Source: Candidatus Fredericiella danica
GTDB lineage: Bacteria > Chloroflexota > Anaerolineae > Caldilineales > Caldilineaceae
Assembly: GCA_016713335.1 (NCBI GenBank)
Contig: JADJPH010000042.1
Coordinates: forward strand, 1 to 52,962
Length of the DNA stretch: 52,962 nucleotides
Direction: 5' to 3'
In this document: positions 17,378-24,964 of the stretch, in pieces
Position numbering within the stretch: the stretch's first letter is position 1
Layout of the letters: each line of letters begins with the position of its first letter
Program-made: the position numbers and the translations under genes
Notes under the pieces: generated by a model
Told to the model about the DNA's origin: nothing
Database searches by the model: none
Seen by the model: only the letters and a program-made list of their open reading frames with translations

Positions 17378-18688
17378 ATGCGAATGCGAACACTGTTGCT
17401 GGCAGTATTCGTGGTTGCTGCGCTCGCCTTGACGGCCTGTGCACCGGCTGCGCAACCTGCTGCGCCGGCGGCACAGCCAACCGAGGCTGCTGCTGAAGCG
17501 ACCACAGAAACGACGACCGACGCAGCTGCCGTGCCTGCCGGCGCCTGCGATGACCCACTCGGCTGCATTGAGATTGCCGCCGGCGATCCGATCAAGATTG
17601 GCTATGCATTGGTGACGGCCGGTCCAAACGCCTCGCTGGGCGAGGATTCCGCACGTGGCATCGAGATCGCCGTCGATGACCTGGGTGGCGCAATTCTGGG
17701 GCACCCAGTTGAAATCGTCGGTGAGGACTCCGGCTGCAGCCCTGAGGGCGGCCAGGCAGCGGCAACGAAGCTGGCTTCTGACACCAGTCTGGTCGGCGTG
17801 ATTGGCACCAGTTGCTCGAGCGAAGCGCGCGTCGGCGCCCCGATCCTCTCTGAGGTGGGCCTGAGCATGCTCAGCCCGTCCAACACCGCCCCGGATCTGA
17901 CCGATCCCGAGAAGCATGTTGACGGCTACTTCCGCACGGCCCACAACGACCTGGTGCAGGGCGCGGTGGCGGCGGACTTTGTCTTCAGTGATTTGGGGCT
18001 CACCAAGGCCGCGACCGTCCATGACGGTTCGCTCTACGCCGTGGGTCTGGCCACCGCCTTTGCCGATGCGTTCCAGAAGTTGGGTGGCGAGATCGTATCT
18101 CAGCAGGCCGTCAATGTCGGTGACACGGACATGCGCCCTGTGCTGACGACGATTGCCGCGGCCGGTCCCGAATTCATCTATTACCCGATCTTCACGGCCG
18201 AAGCGGGTTTCATCACCTCGCAGTCCAAGGAAGTGCCGGGTCTGGAGAATGTCAAGCTGATGGCGGCGGACGGCTCCTTCTCGCAGGACTTTGTCAACGC
18301 GGCGGGCGATGCTGCCATGGGCATGTATTTGAGCAGCCCTGACTTCAGCGCCTTCGGCGATGCCTATCAGGACTTCCTGAAGAAGCATGACGAGAAGTAT
18401 AGCGAGGCGCCGCTGAGTGCGTTCCATGCGCATGCCTATGATGCCATGATGATTTTCGCCGCCAAGATTCAGGAAGTTGCCAAGCAGGATGGTGACACGC
18501 TGGTCATTGGGCGCAAAGCGCTGCGTGATGCCATTGCCGGCACCACGGACTTCAAGGGTTTGACGGGCAATCTCACCTGCAGCCCGACGGGCGACTGCGC
18601 CGATCCAAAGATCGCAGTCTACGAGGTGACGGACACGGAAGCGTGGAACCCGAATGTCATCTCGCCGATGAAGATCTATCCCAAGTAA
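17378..18688 (+). CDS. Branched-chain amino-acid ABC transporter substrate-binding lipoprotein (copy 2)
   Basis: A 436-residue paralogue of the preceding receptor with the same architecture. The lipobox LTAC has Cys 21, then a longer Ala/Thr/Glu linker, then a Peripla_BP_6 domain (IKIGYALVTAGPNASLGEDS, GTSCSSEARVGAPILSEVG, SPSNTAPDLTDP). The C-terminal stretch (TGNLTCSPTGDCADPKIAVYEV) contains the same two cysteines as copy 1 and could form a disulfide outside the cell. ATG 17378 is chosen for the AGGAG ten bases upstream; a second ATG at 17384 is possible. A strong terminator follows, with the permease genes beyond it. Confidence 0.92.
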   Translation: MRMRTLLLAVFVVAALALTACAPAAQPAAPAAQPTEAAAEATTETTTDAAAVPAGACDDPLGCIEIAAGDPIKIGYALVTAGPNASLGEDSARGIEIAVDDLGGAILGHPVEIVGEDSGCSPEGGQAAATKLASDTSLVGVIGTSCSSEARVGAPILSEVGLSMLSPSNTAPDLTDPEKHVDGYFRTAHNDLVQGAVAADFVFSDLGLTKAATVHDGSLYAVGLATAFADAFQKLGGEIVSQQAVNVGDTDMRPVLTTIAAAGPEFIYYPIFTAEAGFITSQSKEVPGLENVKLMAADGSFSQDFVNAAGDAAMGMYLSSPDFSAFGDAYQDFLKKHDEKYSEAPLSAFHAHAYDAMMIFAAKIQEVAKQDGDTLVIGRKALRDAIAGTTDFKGLTGNLTCSPTGDCADPKIAVYEVTDTEAWNPNVISPMKIYPK

Positions 18689-18727
18689 CCGGCGACAGCA
18701 GCGATAAGCTGCCCCAGAGCACGCAAC

Positions 18728-18758
18728 AGGGGCGGGGGTCAACTCCCCGCCCCTTATT
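18728..18758 (+). terminator. Terminator/attenuator between receptor copy 2 and livH
   Basis: AGGGGCGGGG (18728-18737) pairs with CCCCGCCCCT (18745-18754), followed by TTATTCT. The placement between receptor and permease genes suggests partial termination that keeps receptor levels above permease levels. Confidence 0.8.
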
Positions 18759-18837
18759 CTAGGCAGAACTACCTGTCCGGGTGTGGTGCACACTCAAGGT
18801 GACCACACTCTGGCAGGTTTGCGAAGGAGAGCGTTGG

Positions 18838-19896
18838 ATGTTCGCAAATCTGCGGCGAAAGTACGATTTTACAGATGTTTTGCTATGGTTGATCGGTGGC
18901 ATCCTCCTTATTTTCATACTTTACGGATCCATCGTCACACTGACCAGTGGCAAATATACGACCGCGCAATGGTTAAACTTCATCGTTTTTGGTCTGGCGC
19001 AGGGTGGCATCTATGCGCTGATTGCCCTCGGCTACACGATGGTCTATGGCATCTTGGGCATGATCAATTTTGCGCATGGCGAATTCTTCATGCTGGGGAC
19101 ATTCGGCGCCTTTTTTATGGCGGAAGCCCTGTCGGCGACTGGGTTGCTTGAAAGCAACTGGGTCATCTCGATCCTCCTCATGTTGGCGGCGGCCATGATC
19201 GTATCTGCCACGGTCGCAATCCTGGCGGAGCGCATCGCCTACCGACCGCTGCGGCGCGCGCCCCGATTGGTGCCATTGATTACGGCGATCGGTGTTTCTT
19301 ACTTTCTGCAATACACTGCCCGCGGCCTTTTCGGCTCGGGCGTGGAAGCCTTCCCCAATGTGCCGGCTTTGGCGGGTTCAATTGCCGTAGGACCGATCAA
19401 GATTCAGAATACGCAGGTGGCGGTCTTCATTGCGACGGCCGTCTTGCTGTTGTTACTCTGGCTTTTCGTCTCGAAGACGAAGGTGGGACGCGCCATCCGG
19501 TCTGTGGCCGAGGATAAAGATGCTGCGGCGCTGATGGGTGTAGACGTGGATCGCACGATTGCCATCTCGTTTGCCGTCGGCGGCATCATGGCGGGGGCCG
19601 CAGGCGTGATGTATGGGCTTGTCTTCCGCCAGGTGGCGTTTTACATGGGGTTTGTGCCTGGTCTGAAAGCCTTCACCGCCGCTGTCCTGGGTGGGATCGG
19701 CAACCTGGCCGGCGCAGTGCTTGGCGGCTTGATCCTTGGCGTGATCGAGTCGGTTGGTCCCAGTCTCTTCCTGGAGGGGATCGGTATCCCAGCGCCTCAC
19801 CAACTCAAGGATGGCATTGCCTTCACGGTGCTGGTGCTGATCCTCATCTTCCGCCCGACCGGTATTCTCGGCGAGCGGCTATCGAAACGGGCCTAA
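18838..19896 (+). CDS. livH: Branched-chain amino-acid ABC transporter permease LivH
   Basis: A 352-residue inner-membrane permease of the LivH family with about eight to nine transmembrane helices. Family landmarks are GLAQGGIYALIALGYTMVYGI, MINFAHGEFFMLG, the cytoplasmic coupling region RAIRSVAEDKDAAALMGVD and FTAAVLGGIGNLAGAVLGGL. ATG 18838 (MFANLRRKYD) is preferred over GTG 18781 because GAAGGAG lies just upstream and the shorter protein matches family length. It lies 18 bp before livM with a strong ribosome-binding site between them. Confidence 0.93.
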   Translation: MFANLRRKYDFTDVLLWLIGGILLIFILYGSIVTLTSGKYTTAQWLNFIVFGLAQGGIYALIALGYTMVYGILGMINFAHGEFFMLGTFGAFFMAEALSATGLLESNWVISILLMLAAAMIVSATVAILAERIAYRPLRRAPRLVPLITAIGVSYFLQYTARGLFGSGVEAFPNVPALAGSIAVGPIKIQNTQVAVFIATAVLLLLLWLFVSKTKVGRAIRSVAEDKDAAALMGVDVDRTIAISFAVGGIMAGAAGVMYGLVFRQVAFYMGFVPGLKAFTAAVLGGIGNLAGAVLGGLILGVIESVGPSLFLEGIGIPAPHQLKDGIAFTVLVLILIFRPTGILGERLSKRA

Positions 19897-19914
19897 GGAA
19901 CCGGAGGTGAGTTT

Positions 19915-21633
19915 ATGCAAAAAGCAAAACCTTTCAGGTTGATGGATGCGGTCCGGCTTGGTCTCTTCGGTGGGATTGCCGCCGTGTTGATTGCCCTGGT
20001 CGGTATGATCGAGGCTTTCAATAAGCGCGAGGTCATCAACGGCGTCATCTCGATGTCGCAAGTAATGTTGATGGCTGTTGCGTTTGTGTCGGCGTTTTTT
20101 GCTGCAGCGCAGGCACACAAGTCGAAACCGGGACAGACCATTCCTGCTGGCCTGATCGCAGGCGCCATCGTTGGGGTGCTGGTTGCGATCCTTGCGCTGG
20201 CCATCGTTCCGCTGAATATGCGCGAAGTTTTTGTGAATGCGACGCCGCGCCTGGCGAAGATCCTGATGCCGCAGGGCATGGAGGGGATCGCCGGCGCCGC
20301 GGTGTTGGTGGTGGGCGCTGCGCTCGTCGGCTTGCTCGCGGCGGTGCTGACTTATCTGCCGGGGTTGCTAAGACGGTCGATTCTCATTAGCCTGGTAGCG
20401 GTCGTGCTCCTTGCCCTGCTAAAGGATGTGCTGCTCCCGGTGATTCCTGAGGGGCTCGGCGACTTTCTGTATGCCTCCAACGGTCTCACTTTGGTCGGTG
20501 CGGTGACATCGTTCATTGTGGTCGCGCTGATCGCCTACTTCTGGATGCGTGTACGTCCGAGCACATCAAAGCGGATTGCGGCGATGCCGCCTGCGCAGCG
20601 GCGCACGATGTCGTTTGTTGTCACGATCTCATTCCTTATTGTGCTGTTTCTGCTGCCGGCAGTGCTGGGATCCTATCTTAGCGAGGTATCGGATCTAGTT
20701 GGCTTCTACATCATCATGGCGCTGGGGCTTAACGTCGTGGTGGGTTTCGCCGGTCTGCTTGACCTCGGCTATGTGGCGTTCTTTGCCATTGGCGCGTATA
20801 CGATGGCGGTGTTGACAACCCCGGAACTACCGTTGGTGCGGGGCTACATTCCGCAACTGAGTTTCTGGGTGGCGTTGCCGATCTCGGTCGGCATGGCCTT
20901 GTTGGCCGGCATTTTCCTCGGCGTGCCGGTGCTCAAGACGCGTGGCGACTATCTGGCGATCATCACGCTCGGGTTCGGTGAAATCATTCGCCTGCTGGTG
21001 CTGTCTGACGCTTTGAAGCCGGGATTGGGCGGTGCACAAGGGGTGACCGGTGTCGCCAGACCGGTGCTCGGCGGTATCGTCTCTGATACACCGCAGGAGT
21101 TCTACTACTTCATTCTAATTTCGATTCTGATTGCCTGGTTCATCACCTCGCGCCTCAAGAAATCAAGGCTTGGCCGCGCGTGGATGGCGGTGCGTGAAGA
21201 TGAGGATGTCGCGGCGGCCATGAGCATCAACCTGGTCGGTTATAAGCTGTTGGCCTTCGCCACCGGCGCGGCCCTGGCCGGGTTGAGCGGTGCGTTTTTT
21301 GGTTCGAAGTTGGGATCGATGGTGCCCGCCTCCTTCAATGTATTGGTCTCCATCAACGTGCTGGCGGTGCTCATTGTCGGTGGCATGGGCAGCCTACCGG
21401 GTGTCGTGGTGGGTGCGATCGTCTTGATCGGGCTGCCGGAACTCCTGCGCGAATTCAACGAGTTCCGGTGGTGGGTTTACGGCATCGTGCTCGTGGTGAT
21501 GATGCTCTACCGTCCCGAAGGTCTCTGGCCCGATGCTACGCGCGAGCGAGAACTACTGGATTTTGAGGATGAGCCCAATGTCGATTCCGAGGATCCGACC
21601 GGTCTCGCGCCTTCGGCGACAATCCCGTCTTAG
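19915..21633 (+). CDS. livM: Branched-chain amino-acid ABC transporter permease LivM with N-terminal membrane extension
   Basis: The C-terminal 340 residues are a typical LivM permease: VGFAGLLDLGYVAFFAIGAYTMAVL, LKTRGDYLAIITLGFGEIIRL, the coupling loop GRAWMAVREDEDVAAAMSIN, and GGMGSLPGVVVGAIVL. The protein is 572 residues, roughly 150-230 longer than usual. The extra N-terminal part carries about six or seven further hydrophobic segments with no recognised motif. GGAGGTG lies before the ATG, and there is no alternative start nearer the permease core with as good a signal, so the extension is probably real. The C-terminal tail is acidic. Confidence 0.9.
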   Translation: MQKAKPFRLMDAVRLGLFGGIAAVLIALVGMIEAFNKREVINGVISMSQVMLMAVAFVSAFFAAAQAHKSKPGQTIPAGLIAGAIVGVLVAILALAIVPLNMREVFVNATPRLAKILMPQGMEGIAGAAVLVVGAALVGLLAAVLTYLPGLLRRSILISLVAVVLLALLKDVLLPVIPEGLGDFLYASNGLTLVGAVTSFIVVALIAYFWMRVRPSTSKRIAAMPPAQRRTMSFVVTISFLIVLFLLPAVLGSYLSEVSDLVGFYIIMALGLNVVVGFAGLLDLGYVAFFAIGAYTMAVLTTPELPLVRGYIPQLSFWVALPISVGMALLAGIFLGVPVLKTRGDYLAIITLGFGEIIRLLVLSDALKPGLGGAQGVTGVARPVLGGIVSDTPQEFYYFILISILIAWFITSRLKKSRLGRAWMAVREDEDVAAAMSINLVGYKLLAFATGAALAGLSGAFFGSKLGSMVPASFNVLVSINVLAVLIVGGMGSLPGVVVGAIVLIGLPELLREFNEFRWWVYGIVLVVMMLYRPEGLWPDATRERELLDFEDEPNVDSEDPTGLAPSATIPS

Positions 21634-21642
21634 GAGCGGAAT

Positions 21643-22440
21643 ATGAGTCTGTTAACCGCAAAGAACATTAGCAAACGCTTTGGTGGTCTGCAAGCACTGA
21701 CCGCATTGGATGTGACTGTGGAAGAAAAATCGATCCACAGCGTGATTGGTCCGAATGGCGCGGGCAAGACCACCTTCTTTAACTGCATTACGGGATTCTA
21801 CCATCCGGAGGAAGGTGAGGTCATCTTCAACGGCGAGCCCATTCAGGGCATGCAGCCGGACCGGGTGGCGGATCGCGGCATTGCCCGCACATATCAGAAC
21901 ATCCGGTTATTTGCCAATGTGACGGTGCTGGAGAATGTGCTCGTGGGCATGCACCGGCATCTAAGGACGGGGTGGTTTGGTGCTGTCCTGCGATTTCGCG
22001 CGCCCGGCGCGAGGAAGAGGAAGCACGAACTGAGGCGATGAAGATTCTCAAGTTCGTAGAGTTGGATAGGAAAGCCAACTTCGTGGCGAAGAATCTGCCG
22101 TATGGTGATCAGCGCCGGCTTGAGATTGCGGGCGCTTGCCAGCCGGCCCAGTCTGGTGCTGCTCGATGAGCCGACTGCGGGTATGAACCCGAAGGAGACC
22201 GAGGAGACCACGCAATTGATCCGGCGTCTGCGGGATGAGCGCGGCCTCACGATCCTTTTGATCGAGCATGACATGCGCGTGGTGATGAATCTTTCTGACC
22301 TGATCACCGTGCTGGACTTTGGCAGAAAGATTGCCGAGGGGGATGCACGCGCCATCCGGAGCAACGTGCAGGTGATTGAGGCATATCTGGGTCGCGGCGC
22401 CGCTACGGGCGAAGGCTATGGGCTAAAGGCCGCCAATTAG
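21643..22440 (+). CDS. livG: Branched-chain amino-acid ABC transporter ATPase LivG (two frame breaks)
   Basis: The first of the two ATPase subunits. Walker A is GPNGAGKTTFF, the Q-loop region is RTYQNIRLF, the ABC signature is LPYGDQRRLEIA, Walker B is LVLLDEPTAGMNP, and the switch His is in LLIEHDMRVV. These lie in three reading segments. One base is missing between about 21991 and 22010. Two are missing at about 22128-22131, where GCGCGG has probably contracted to GCGG and removed the R of EIARALASRPS. With both restored the protein is about 266 residues, normal for LivG. Spacing to livM (9 bp) and livF fits one operon. I read the breaks as sequence errors, since every motif is intact. Confidence 0.9.
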
Positions 22441-22525
22441 CCGCTGCCGTGCGCAGCCGACCTGGGGCTGCTTGCGTTAGATGCTTCGGCTTGAGCGTAA
22501 GTGCACACAAAGCGAAGGCGAATTT

Positions 22526-23242
22526 ATGGCATTACTAGAAATCAAGAATCTTCACGTTTACTATGGCCACATCCATGCGCTGAAAGGCATCAACCTCACG
22601 GTGGATGAAGGCGAAGTCGTGACATTGATTGGCAGCAACGGCGCCGGCAAGACGACGACACTGCGTGCGATCAGCGGTCTACTGAAGACAACTGAGGACA
22701 CGTCGGTCATGTACGACGGGATCGAATTGCGCCAGTTACGCCCGCATCAGATTGTGGAAAAGGGCGTGATTCATGTCCCAGAGGGCCGGCGTGTATTTTC
22801 GCGGATGAGTGTTCAGGAAAACCTGATGATGGGCGCCTATGCGCGCAAGAATCGTCACCAGATTGCCGACGACCTGGCCTACGTCCTCAAGTTATTTCCC
22901 CGTCTTCAAGAACGGCGCGCCCAGCACGCCGGCACCTTGAGCGGTGGTGAACAGCAGATGCTCGCAATGGGGCGTGCGCTGATGGCCAATCCAAAGTTGC
23001 TGCTGTTGGATGAGCCGTCGATGGGGCTGGCGCCGGTCCTTGTGGAGACGATCTTTGATTCGATTGAGCAATTGAACAAGCAACGTGGCATCACCATTCT
23101 TTTGGTGGAGCAAAACGCCCAAATGGCGCTTTCGATTGCCAATCGGGCCTATGTGTTGGAAACCGGCCGCATCACAATGTCCGGCAATGCTCAGGAAATG
23201 TTACACGACGAGAAGGTAATTTCCGCCTACCTCGGGCTATAG
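22526..23242 (+). CDS. livF: Branched-chain amino-acid ABC transporter ATPase LivF
   Basis: The second ATPase subunit of the LivHMGF transporter, 238 residues. Walker A is GSNGAGKTTTL, the signature is LSGGEQQMLAMGRAL, Walker B is LLLLDEPSMGLAP, and the switch region is LLVEQNAQMAL with a Gln-Asn in place of the usual His, as is normal in LivF. ATG 22526 (MALLEIKNLHVYYG) matches the family start; a longer reading from 22481 adds 15 unmatched residues. It is the last gene of the operon and is followed at once by the purine-rich inverted repeat. Confidence 0.94.
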   Translation: MALLEIKNLHVYYGHIHALKGINLTVDEGEVVTLIGSNGAGKTTTLRAISGLLKTTEDTSVMYDGIELRQLRPHQIVEKGVIHVPEGRRVFSRMSVQENLMMGAYARKNRHQIADDLAYVLKLFPRLQERRAQHAGTLSGGEQQMLAMGRALMANPKLLLLDEPSMGLAPVLVETIFDSIEQLNKQRGITILLVEQNAQMALSIANRAYVLETGRITMSGNAQEMLHDEKVISAYLGL

Positions 23243-23350
23243 AGACTGGGAGACCGGGAGACTGGGAGACCGGGAGACAAAGAGAAATTGATAGAGTCTC
23301 CTAGTCTCCTAGTCTCCGTCTCGTCTCCTTGTCTCTTTGTCTCTTTGTCT
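23241..23350. repeat. GGGAGAC-type purine tract facing a pyrimidine tract
   Basis: The left arm (23241-23286) is almost pure purine with repeats of GAGACTGGGAGACCGG. The right arm (23295-23350) is its pyrimidine-rich counterpart (CTCCTAGTCTCC, then GTCTCTTTGTCTC). Transcribed, it would fold into a long imperfect hairpin just after livF, and may act as a terminator or mRNA-end stabiliser. The same word family recurs at 50308-50394. Confidence 0.8.
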
Positions 23351-23406
23351 TAGTTGCTTTATCGCCTCCGTTTCAATATCTTCAAAAAAGTAGATCACCA
23401 CCGACC

Positions 23407-24567
23407 ATGTCAGATTTTCCTTCCACTGCTCAAGTTGTGATTATCGGCGGTGGCGTGATGGGCGCGAGTACGGCGTACCATCTTGCCAGGCGCGGTTGCA
23501 CGGATATTGTTTTGTTGGAGAAGCAACCATTCTTTGGGATGGGGGCGACCGGTAAATGCGCCGGAGGAATCCGGTATCAATTCTCGACCGAGATCAACGT
23601 CCGGCTTTCGATCCTATCGCTGCCGATGCTGGATCGCTTCGAAGAGGAACTTGGTCAGCCGATTGGGCTGCGGCGCGACGGTTACCTTTTTTTGTTGACC
23701 AATGAACTGGACGTTGCCAAGTTCCGACAGAATCAAGCCCTTCAAAATAGTCTGGGGGTGAAGACTGAATGGCTGACCGGCGATGAAATTCGCCGGCGCG
23801 TGCCTTGTTTGAGCGCGGACGATGTGTTGGGCGGGACTTTCAATCCCAATGATGGGTTGGCCGACCCTAACAGCGTGATCATGGGTTATGTGAACGCGGC
23901 GAAGCGGCTAGGCGTGCGCGTCTTCACCGATACGGGGGCCACGGGGATCCACGTGCAGCACGGGCGCATCCACGGGGTTGAGACGCCGCAGGGCCGGATC
24001 GCGTGTGAGATGGTGGTGAATGCGGCCGGGCCCTGGGCAGGGGCGGTCAGTGAACTGGCGGGCGTGCCACTCCCGATTGTGCCTGTGCGGCGGCAGATTC
24101 TGACGACGACGCCGCTGCCTGCACTGCCCGCAGACTTTCCGTTTGTGATCGACTTTGCCACCAGTCTTTACTTCCACCGGGAAGGGGAAGGCATCCTTAC
24201 CGGTCAGTCAAACGCACAGGAGCCACCCGGGTTTGACGAGAGTGTGGATGCTGACTGGGAATTGGCGCACATGGAGGCCGCCATGATCCGGTTGCCGTTG
24301 CTGGCTGAGGCCAGACGCGCTGCCCATTGGGCTGGTCTGTACGAAAATACACCCGATGCACACCCGATCTTTGGTGGCGTCCCGGATGTAGCGGGCTACT
24401 ATGTCGTCGGTGGATTTTCCGGACATGGTTTCATGCACGGCCCGATAGCGGGTGTGCTGATGACCGAGATCATGTTGGATGGTCGCGCCACGACGCTGGA
24501 TGTATCGTCGCTTGACTATGCGCGGTTTGCGGAGGGACGGCTGATCAGGGAGTACAATGTCGTCTGA
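23407..24567 (+). CDS. FAD-dependent amine/amino-acid oxidoreductase (DAO family)
   Basis: A 386-residue flavoenzyme of the D-amino acid oxidase/sarcosine oxidase beta-subunit superfamily. The N-terminal dinucleotide fold is VVIIGGGVMGASTAYHLARRG. A glycine-rich FAD-contact strand follows (GMGATGKCAGGIRYQFS), then the second FAD strand (VVNAAGPWAGAVSELAG) and the C-terminal GYYVVGGFSGHGFMHGP loop. These match single-subunit sarcosine/dimethylglycine-type oxidases or dehydrogenases; the amine substrate is not determined. ATG 23407 is chosen because the longer reading runs through the pyrimidine repeat. The fluoride channel gene starts 12 bp downstream, so the three genes to 26242 may be co-transcribed. 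Confidence 0.85.
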   Translation: MSDFPSTAQVVIIGGGVMGASTAYHLARRGCTDIVLLEKQPFFGMGATGKCAGGIRYQFSTEINVRLSILSLPMLDRFEEELGQPIGLRRDGYLFLLTNELDVAKFRQNQALQNSLGVKTEWLTGDEIRRRVPCLSADDVLGGTFNPNDGLADPNSVIMGYVNAAKRLGVRVFTDTGATGIHVQHGRIHGVETPQGRIACEMVVNAAGPWAGAVSELAGVPLPIVPVRRQILTTTPLPALPADFPFVIDFATSLYFHREGEGILTGQSNAQEPPGFDESVDADWELAHMEAAMIRLPLLAEARRAAHWAGLYENTPDAHPIFGGVPDVAGYYVVGGFSGHGFMHGPIAGVLMTEIMLDGRATTLDVSSLDYARFAEGRLIREYNVV

Positions 24568-24579
24568 GGTTGTACCACC

Positions 24580-24957
24580 ATGAATCGATATCTGCTGATC
24601 TCAATTGGCGCGATCCTGGGGGCAAATGCGCGTTACCTGGTAAATGTCTGGGCGGCAGAGCGGATTGGCGCCAGCTTCCCCTATGGCACACTGTTGGTCA
24701 ACGTATCCGGCAGTCTGGTGCTTGGCTTTATCGTTGGGGCGGCTGCCGGGCGGCTGGTCATTTCATCTGATTTGCGGCTATTGCTTGGTGTTGGTTTTCT
24801 CGGTGCGTACACGACGTTTTCTTCCTATGCTGTGGAGAGTGTCGAACTGATCCGCACGGGCAACCTTGCGCTGGGTTTATTGAATATCGCAGGCAACAAC
24901 CTGCTTGCGTTGGCGGCGGCTCTCTTCGGTGTGCTGATTGCCCATTGGATAGGATGA
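24580..24957 (+). CDS. crcB: Fluoride ion channel CrcB/Fluc
   Basis: A 125-residue, four-helix membrane protein that exports fluoride as an antiparallel dimer. Family marks are GANARYLVNVWAAE, PYGTLLVNVSGSLVLGF (with the pore-lining Asn) and GFLGAYTTFSSYAVES, which carries the phenylalanine-box and Na+-site region. It is a single gene copy, so a homodimer is expected. There is no room for a crcB fluoride riboswitch in the 12-bp gap upstream, and I see none before the flavoenzyme gene. The DUF190 gene follows after 7 bp. Confidence 0.93.
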   Translation: MNRYLLISIGAILGANARYLVNVWAAERIGASFPYGTLLVNVSGSLVLGFIVGAAAGRLVISSDLRLLLGVGFLGAYTTFSSYAVESVELIRTGNLALGLLNIAGNNLLALAAALFGVLIAHWIG

Positions 24958-24964
24958 CAAACAT

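Noticed and set aside
17264..18793. A 509-codon minus-strand ORF over receptor copy 2
   Set aside because: It is the exact antisense of a clear lipoprotein gene, has an Arg/His/Gly-rich translation and no family features. It results from codon bias in GC-rich DNA.
24540..24580. Fluoride (crcB) riboswitch before crcB
   Set aside because: The gap to the preceding gene is only 12 bp, and no matching conserved pseudoknot sequence is seen upstream of the flavoenzyme gene.
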